DNA of 64,000 bases from Symsagittifera roscoffensis (lineage: Eukaryota; Xenacoelomorpha; Acoela; Convolutidae): positions 61,423,584 through 61,487,583 of the forward strand of contig NC_087062.1 of NCBI RefSeq assembly GCF_963678635.1, read 5' to 3'. Of the stretch, positions 24,301-33,300 are shown in pieces; positions within the stretch are counted from its first letter, which is position 1; each line of letters starts with the position of its first letter. A program made the translations under genes and the position numbers. Below the pieces are notes generated by a model that did not search any database, was not told where the DNA came from, and worked only from the letters and a program-made list of their open reading frames with translations.

Positions 24301-27300
24301 CCGGAAAGTATCATTTTTGTGAAGGTTCTGTACCAAAATGCTGCAAAAGTACAGCAGAAAGGAGACACCGTCATGACAACAGTGCAGAAGTATGCGCAGT
24401 ACTTGATGGTCTTGTGCTGTAGTCACCGAGTGCAGGCCTTCTTCATGTTTTCAATCTACCCCACTCGTAGCGGCAGAGCCAGTCAGGAGAAGCAACTCAA
24501 CGGAGGCACTGGATCAGGAAGCGCGGTGGATCTGAGCACCAACTCCAAGTTCCTCACCATGACTCTCAGAGCTCTAAATGTGTCCCCCCTTACCCAGGTA
24601 CTCTTCAAGAACCCTTCTTGCGATTTGAACTATGAGCTATTTTGAAATGTATGTTTTTTGATCGACTTCAATAAATTTTATGGTTGCTAACACCAGTAAC
24701 AGATTTAAAAAGGTGTTCGTCCAGTTTTTTCCATGACTCGGAAAAGCTCAGAAGTTTTCCAGTTTTTGCGCATAAGCATCAAAAACAACTTTTCATGCAG
24801 AAACTGCATGTTAGCATAATCAGATTTTTAGTAGATTAAATTCTTAGCCCTTAAATAGGTGAGGTATATTTTTAAGAGAGAAATGACCCCTGCAAAGAGT
24901 CTTATGAAAAATTACTAGGTTGTTTTAAATCCTCCCATCAACCACTGCGTCGAGTACTAAGTGATCCGGTATGCCTCCAGTGATTCATAAGTTGAGGCAA
25001 TTTGCTTGCCCTCGTATCTTTCTGAAATGATTTATTGGCAGGATCACTTGGCTGCATTCTTGTTCAGCCTTTAGAAGAAAAAGAAAGCGTGTTATAACTA
25101 ATCCAAGCTCTTTTCCTTCACCCACCTGCAGATTTTTATAACTATATTTTCTGTTTACATTGTCCGATTAGTACAAATATTGGCATGTGGACTAATTAGG
25201 CCATGGTGAGCATATTTGGGCCCGATACTTAGTCTTGTAAAATCCCTCGTCACGCCGTAAAAATCATGCTTATGTGAGGCTGGGGGAAAAGGAAAAAGCC
25301 TTAATCTGAGATAGCTGTTTTCATATGCCCATAACATTACAAAAATGACGACAATGGAAAGATTTTTTATTGTGGACTCTTTGATACACTGACTCAACTT
25401 GAAGTTACCTCAACAGAAAGCCAAAAAAAGTGCTGACCATATCTTTGCCTTCAGCTACCTGAGCCGGCTCTTTTCCAACCCCTCCCCAAATTTCAAAATA
25501 ATTGTACCCATAATTTTACGTGTCATTACGTCTAAATGCGTGAAGCTACGATGTCACGTGAAAAGAATAAATCTGTTCACAAAAGTTTGTTGATTCACCA
25601 TGTCAAGCTTCATTGCATTATTGTAATTTTCGCCCAGAAATAACACAGTGACGGAGTGTAGAAAAACTCCCTAGTGACGACTGGCTGACGTCAGTTACCT
25701 TAATTCTACTCGCTTTAACGTCTCGACCTAGCCAGTTGATTTTCTGATCTGCTTAAAAAAAGCTAACCATCTTGTTACCGCTTTTAGGCCATCAGCCAAA
25801 CGAATTTTAATCAGCTTCCGTTTACATGCAAAAATAACCTCATAGCTGGATCTTGGATCCCCAGACAACGTGATTATTACTAATAATAGGACAAGAAACC
25901 AAAATTAAAAATATTTTTAGTGACAGTTATATATTAGATCCGTTAGACATAGATGGACACTTTCCTCGCGCCTAACTAATCATGCTATGAGATAACAAAT
26001 CAATATTGAATTAAATTAAATGCGCACAGGGCATCACAGTAGCTAGCAAGAGGTTAATGTTCGTTAAAATAGTCTCTGGGCACCAACTTCTCCCAGAAAT
26101 AACGTCGTTATCTCTTAATTCTTTTTGCTCAGGAGGGTTCGGAGCTGTCCTTTTTATCCCACTGGACCTTTCGGTTCGACTTTCTTTCACGAGTAAGCTC
26201 CTTATCGTGTCTGCGTGTCGCGATAAGAGACTTCGGCTGTATTTTCGTTTCAAAACAAATATCTATTCTTTTTGCACTACTGCTTTTATGTCGTATCCGG
26301 CTGTTGTTGTTTGACACGTTGTCATCGTCAAAATGGTCGACTTCAGCATTTCGCAGAAATTTTCTTGTTCTACTAGAAAATTTGGAACTTTGAAGTGTAT
26401 AATTCAAGTGTAGAATTCAACATTAAGACGCTTAACGTCATTTACAGCGTGCACTGGAAGGTTCTGCTGTGCCATCCGGGGAATGGCTCATATGACAATG
26501 TTAAAATGCGTTTCAAATTGAATTTCAAATATGGGGAAGTGGAAAAGAGCCCATGAGCCATTACCTTAATTTACTCAGTCTCCATCTGAAATTTTCATCT
26601 TGACGCACAACATTACAATGGCTTTTTTACAATTATTTAAATGGCAGTCCATTTGTACAAATTGTTTAGTTGTCATTGTAGTCTGGAGAAAAACTTTACC
26701 GGATGAACGAGTTTAAATTAGGCAAAAACGTTATGACTTTATCCTAAAAGCAAAACCAATGTCCAGTATGACAATATCTGATTTTTAAGAAAAGAGAGTT
26801 AAACATTGTATTCAGTGGCGCTCGTAGGAACTTTTTGACGGGGAAAACTTTTTGACGGGGAATAGTGAATAATTGGTCTTAAATGTTGATAATGGCGTGG
26901 AATTGTTTCGTTGATCCTTTCAGGTGTCTCAAAAGGGCTACTGTCTCAGCATGGGCTACTCTAGCTTCCTGCGCAGGTACAAGATGCTCACGCAGTACAC
27001 GTGGCCTGCATTCAACGGCAAGAGCGACCTGCACGGAATTCTGCTCATGCTTTACATGCTCGGTCTACAGGACACTTGTGAGCTGGGAAAAAGAATGATA
27101 CACGTGCAGTCTATAGAAACACTCGGTAAGTGCCGTTAGCAAATTTGGGGGCTACGGACGCTTCCCTTACTGAAAAATTTCTAGATACACACCTTGAACC
27201 TAAACTACCTCACTGAATTGCTCCAAGTTATTACCCATCTTAGATAATTCATAACGTCCAACAATGCGCAATACACAATTTTTTTCGTCAAAATTGGATC

Positions 27301-30300
27301 CATTTTCTAAACTTCTAGGCATTTTAAATTGTTTAATAAAAAATAAAAAAGATTTGATCTAGCAGGTGCGGATCTAGGATTTAAAGAGATTTATGATGGC
27401 GCCAAATGCTTCGTTAGAAAAATTTTAGGTGGGTCAAAATTGCATCCTCCTTTTAAATCTGCAAATAGGTAATGAGTAAAAAGGTGCGCTAAAGATGATT
27501 TCGTGCGTTTCAAAAAACCTAGAGATAGTAAAATGTTACTCTTGTTTTCCGCGCTGTACTTACTTGACTGCATTCAGTATGATTGCTAAATGTAATTTTA
27601 GCCCAACTGGAACATATGCGGGCGACAATGCTACCAGCTGTGATCAAGTTCTTGCAGAAGATGTGGCGAGGGGCGATAGCGAGACAGCGCTACAAGATCT
27701 TCTACGCCATGTTCAAAATTGTGCGTAAGTTTCGCGCCTGGAAGTTCAAGATTTACCTGCTGACCTTAATCAGGCGCTTCAGCGGAGTGCGGGAAATGCA
27801 GGATTTCGGCAAGAGTCTTGACTGGCCCGAGGCACCCTTCATTCTCCGCAAATTCCATGTCAAACTACACAACACCTTCCGCAGGTAAGCCCCAACTTGG
27901 TCAAACGGAGATTTTTTATAATGTCGAATAAATTGATATCCATTCCATAGATCTCTTGAATACTAGCTCTAAAAGCCATTTTCTGCGCAGTTTTTGAGCA
28001 TTTTCGAACCAAGGGCGCCTCTTAGAAAAATTTAAGGTTCACCCAACAAAGAAATGCCATCAAGTGTTATCAAATTGGGGGAATCTTTGAGTGGTTAAAG
28101 CGTTTAAAAGGTAGCTCGAGTGTCCAACATTCTCCTTATGGCTGAAAAGCATAAATCTGCACCTTGTTCTGATGAAAATCTACATGCACTTGCAAAAAAT
28201 GCCTTATAAAGGTTATTTTTATGATAAACAGTTTTTCTTACGGCGTCATTTTCCCGTTAGGTTCTTTATCGGCCATGATTAAACGTCCTAAATGCATGAT
28301 TTTTGAGCCATTTTTTGGGCTTTGGTCAATCAACCTGTGCTATATCTAGTTCACCACTTTTTCAAAAAAACATAACCGTTTTTGGCCTTTGTTTTACCCC
28401 TCATACTAGTACGGCATATATTCATTTTTCTACGGCATATATTCAGGGCACAGCGAAAGGATTTTAAACAGTCTGAGCCATTATATGTGATTTCTAACCA
28501 AAACGCAAACAACCTTTTTTGTCCTGACTGATTTAGATTCAGGTTTCGTTGGATAAATTCTCAGAAACTTAAGCAGAAATACCATAGCATGTTTTACCAA
28601 GCTCGAAGGCTTGTCTCCGGATTCCGCAGAAATACACACTCAAATCATTGTGCCCGATGAGAACATAGTTTACCCTCATAAGGGTGGTTTTTTGCTTATT
28701 CGGAACAATTTTTAGTTATTCACGCTCAAATTTAATTTTTGCGGTTAGATTTGTGAATGAAATTCATTTGCTAAAGGAAGGCAAATTACGCTCTCCAGTT
28801 ACGAAAGAACAAATGGCGCAGATGGTTTCATTGAATTTTAGTTTCAAAATTGGCTCTCAATTTTAAAACTTCACAGCGGAAGAAAAAATTCCCGTTGATC
28901 CCTTATTCTCAAAATATGTCTGTTTTATAACTGTCAATGAACATAATAAAGATACGTAAATAAGTCAAGTAGGTTTTTTTCAGGAAAAAATTGATTTTTT
29001 TTACTCTCAAATTAGATTTTACCAGTTTGACTTTTGATTTTTTTAAGTTCAGTTCAATCTAGGTTGCTAAAAGGAAGGCAAGTTATGTTCTTGAATAACA
29101 AAAAGGCAAAAAGAGAAAAGTAACGTGAATGAATTAAGTTTCAAAGTTGGGTTTTATTTATAAAATTTTCCAGCAAAATGGATGAATCCACTACTGATCA
29201 GTTTTCTCAAATCGGGTTAAAAAAATTTTCATTCACAAAAGATTCTTGGAAACTAAAGAACTTGAACGCCATACTTTTGTTCCGACCATTGATCATTGAG
29301 ATGAATTTTGTATTCGGAAATACTTTATTATTATTTTTTGTTCCGACCATTTGAAAAATGTGGAGGAACTTTGTATTCGGGTGTTTTAGATTTTTTCTTT
29401 TTGTTTTCCATGCAAAATCAGGTACCAAAATAATCATTAGAATGGGTTGATTGATATACCAAACTGAATCCCTTTTGTTTGTGATTTGAACGTTTTCACA
29501 AAAGTTTCAAAAAATTTTCTCAGTATAGAGAAAAACTGATTTGAAATTTTTGATTTTTCGTTTTATTTCGAGCGAGTAAAGCGAGGATTTTTATAAAAAG
29601 ATAGCCGCAATCGAGGAAGGAATTAGTGGTATATTTCCTGAAAAAGACCTGAAGAAGCTAGTACAATCAGTTTTCAAAGTTTTTAAGCGTCATCTTGGGA
29701 ATAAAAAAGTTCAAAAATTCTAAAATTTTCTGCGTAAATTTTTTAAAAGTTTTTGTTATTAATCAATTTTCGAAAGAACTTTTCTCCTTTTTTATATAAA
29801 CATTGTAAATGCCTAAATTGTTTCTATCTATCAGATGCTTTCATCACACCACGCACAAAAAAAATGAAATTTTTTGAAAAAAGATTTTTTTTGGTAGTTG
29901 TTAAGAGTATGGTCGGAACATTCTGTGCTATTGGCACAGCGATCGGCTGTCCTTGTTTTTCTTTGAAAATGCTGCAAAAACAATTAGTCGTTTTTTCGGT
30001 TTACCTGAGTTTCTCATTGCCAGTTTTCGTACTGTTTGTTGACTATGTTCAAACGTTGTACGAATTGATTTTCTGGGTTATAACGAGTATTTATTGCGAT
30101 ATATTAAGTCTTCGCTTCTGTATTTGTCCTTTTTCGCAAAGCATTTGAGGCTTCGCTGCAATTCTGCTTCAGTGGAGCCTTCATAACTTTTTTGTTTTGC
30201 TCAAAAAAATGCCAAACTAGCACATCAAAAATGTTAAAATAAATATGAAAACTTTATCAATGAATAATTCTCAATAACTGCTTTTTGCAGATGGCGTCTG

Positions 30301-33300
30301 AGACAACGTCTGAAGAGTATAACAATTGAAGAGTGGCCTGAGATCAAGTGTAAGATAGCTGCCCTGGATGTGGTGGGCAACAAGAGGGACCTGGGACTGA
30401 ACAGACGATGGCAGGCCAACTACCTGGCAGACACGCAAGAGAACTCACGAGCAGTTGTATTCGTCGCCTCAGTCAACAACATCATGCACAAGTCAGCAGA
30501 AGCTGATTTGGGGGGGGGGGGGGGGGAGGAGGGGGATGGACGCCTTTCTCAGGGATTCGACCCCGTGCCGACTCAAAGGGTCCCCCTTTGTGCTATTTTG
30601 AGATATCCATTTTTTTGGCCTTTTTTCAAAATGGCCTTTTTTGGCCTTTTTTCAACCGGCTTTTTTTTGGCCTTTTTTTTCAAAATTTTGCCTGCGGTGC
30701 AGAAAATATGGTAAAATTACGGTCTTTATAGTGATTTGGGAGACGTCAGAAAATCAATTTGGTCGACCTAAAAAAAGGTCGACAAAATTTTCAATTTTTT
30801 TTTTTTGGAAAATCCGCCCCCCCCCCTCGAGAAATTCCTAGATCCACGCCTGCAAGTCAGCATAAAAATAATATGAGGCAGAGGCGAAGCTGAGATTCGC
30901 ATCATTGCGACACAACTAGATCTATCAAAATGAATGAAAAAAGTTATGCCCGTAAACAATAGAATGCAAAAGATGCGCGCAGCAAGAAAACCATTCCAAA
31001 ATGTGGCAACTAAGCCGGCAAAAGATAGCAGACAACTGATTGGCCGACAATTTCTGTTTCTCCGTTAAAAAAGCAGGTTCTGGTGAGATTCGAACCCAGG
31101 ACTTTTGCCGCCCCAGGAGTTCTCGTTACCTCCAGGAATGGTTTATCCTAAGAAATTTGAATTTAAATGATGAAACAAGGTACCACTAGAGATAAGTTCA
31201 GAAGTGCAGATGAGTCCTGTGAACAAAGTTATTTACGGGGGGAAATTTTGGTACCCGATAGCAATACCCTTGCTTATCGCAAGGGTAAAAACTAAAAGGT
31301 ACCCTCGTCGGACGAGATTGTACCAAGATAATGTTGTTCATAAAACAGCACCCGCTCGAAATTACGAAAACAATTTATATGTAGCAATATATTAAGAAAC
31401 TTACCAGCATAAATACGTTTAAAAAGCAGGTCCTGGTGAACCTAAGTGATTTTCATTTTTTAAACGTGACTATATTGCTCGTTGCTCCCTTTCAGAACTG
31501 TGAATTATTTGAATGATTTTCTTGTAACATAGTTGTCGTGTCTTGAGTTTAGGAACCACTCTGGGGCCCTCATCTTCTCCTCCTTCATCCGCAAGATGAG
31601 CACCAGGGGCAAGACAGTGGAGAGGGCGATTGTGTTCACGGAGCACACTGTGTACAAACTGGACCCCAGGAGAGACTTCAAACTCCTCAAGGCCATCGAG
31701 CTGGACGAGATATGTGAAGTAGTTGTCACAGGTAAATACAAAATCAGAGGACAACTATATGAACCCTTATTAGTTGGAACCACTTGACCACTATAACTTC
31801 ACGTTAATTAATTTATGAGCCGGTCTATTTGGGATCTTGGTAATATGCACTCGATAAGCGAGATAATAAAATGATGAGTTTAAGATTTGAATCTATATTT
31901 AAGCAGTTGTGAACGTTAGAAATGACAATTAAGGTTGCAAAAGGCTCTAATTTTGATTATTTTCATTTTTTATTGCAAGAGTTGAGCCTCTTTCTCTTTT
32001 CCAGGCGAGATGGGCGGCCTCTGATTTTGAAACTCTTCGGCCTTCCAGATTTTGCGACGAAACTAAGATTTTAAAAATACAAAATACTGTCTAGAGCGGT
32101 CCTTAAAAGAGGGTTTGTGTGAATATTAGACGGGGAGGATCAGCTGGTTGTTTTGCGCACAACTGACAACTATGACGTGGCCATCACTCTGGAGAACAAC
32201 AAGGACGAGAACAGAGTGCCGGAACTGCTGGGAGCACTGCGCCTAAACGCCAAAGTGCAACAGAGGAAAGTACAGGGAACCAATGCAGTACACCACCACA
32301 ACACATCATACTCGAATGCAGACCCAACCAATAGTGGGTACGGGGAGGACGACGAACCCCTCAGGTATGATGACATCCTGCTTAAATTTTTATCCTCTTC
32401 ACGTGTTCAAATTGGGGGTTGAGAAATTAGACGATAAGCAAATTAGACGGAGGTAGTTATAAGGAATATAGACGATTTTGTAAAACTGCAATTGTGAGAA
32501 AATAGACGAAAGTGAGAGAGATTAAAATTGTTTGCAGACAAATTACGCGAGAAAAAAATATTTGTTTGTAGACAACAGGTAAATTTCGGCAGCCAAAAAT
32601 TTTTTAAGTCAATCATGCATAATTTATTCAATTCAAAATTCTCTTGTAGTATTCGGATTTGACATTTTTTGTTCATTTAAACTAATTGTTTTGATAGGTA
32701 TTGACATTTTATGTTCTTTTTGTATTTTCGAAACTTGACTCAAAATTTTGTTGGCCCTTCCCTTTTCATAGCTTTTTAGTCTAAAATGCCAGATGTGTAA
32801 ATAATTTCGTTTTTGCGTATCCGTTTAATTTGCTTATCGTCTAATTTCGTAGGCCCCGTTCAAATTAGATCCAAAACAAATTGAGCAAAACAAGCCAATG
32901 CTATCTCGCAAAAGGTTTTTATCCCAACAAATAGAAATGAATAAATTGGAAATAGGTTGCTGAATTTAATATTATTTTTTTGTGGAAACTAAAATTTATT
33001 TTACAATAAAAAGAACAAAAACTCCGTGAAATCATGTTTTCTGGTAGAACAATGCAATGGCTGATGTTTTTCTGATTTATGGGGATGTTTTTTGTCTGTG
33101 TGATTTTTGGCATACTATTTATTACTTTTTCAGAGAAGCAATAAACATAAGTCTTTTGCAAAGGCAAAATTCTTTTGCAAAGGTTCATATCAAGAGTACA
33201 TTTGGTATCTTTCATTTTTAATCTTTTTGCCATCGGTCACCGCCAGTCACTGATTTAGGTTCACGGTGACTAAGCCTCCAATAGAGTGTATGATCAACTC

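Larger units (their letters stand above)
19943..24324 (+). other. Myosin intron 8
   Basis: Repeat-filled intron: hAT MITE remnants 20215-20520 and 20850-21030, a copy of the 30.85-kb SINE-like flank at 20521-20690, tRNA-like SINE heads at 21655 and 22597, and twin foldbacks at 21797-22135. The last ~1.5 kb (22.8-24.3 kb) is AT-rich with a hairpin-like gcgaagcgga/cagcttcgca pair at about 23012-23070. No exon recognised. Confidence 0.6.

Noticed and set aside
26011-26407. Overlapping minus-strand frames rich in Arg and Ser
   Set aside because: No similarity recognised, no splice or start support, and located within myosin intron 9.
29753-30148. 131-codon hydrophobic open frame as a membrane protein gene
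   Set aside because: It lies in a myosin intron, is T-rich throughout, and has no recognisable family or conserved start; AT bias explains the hydrophobicity.
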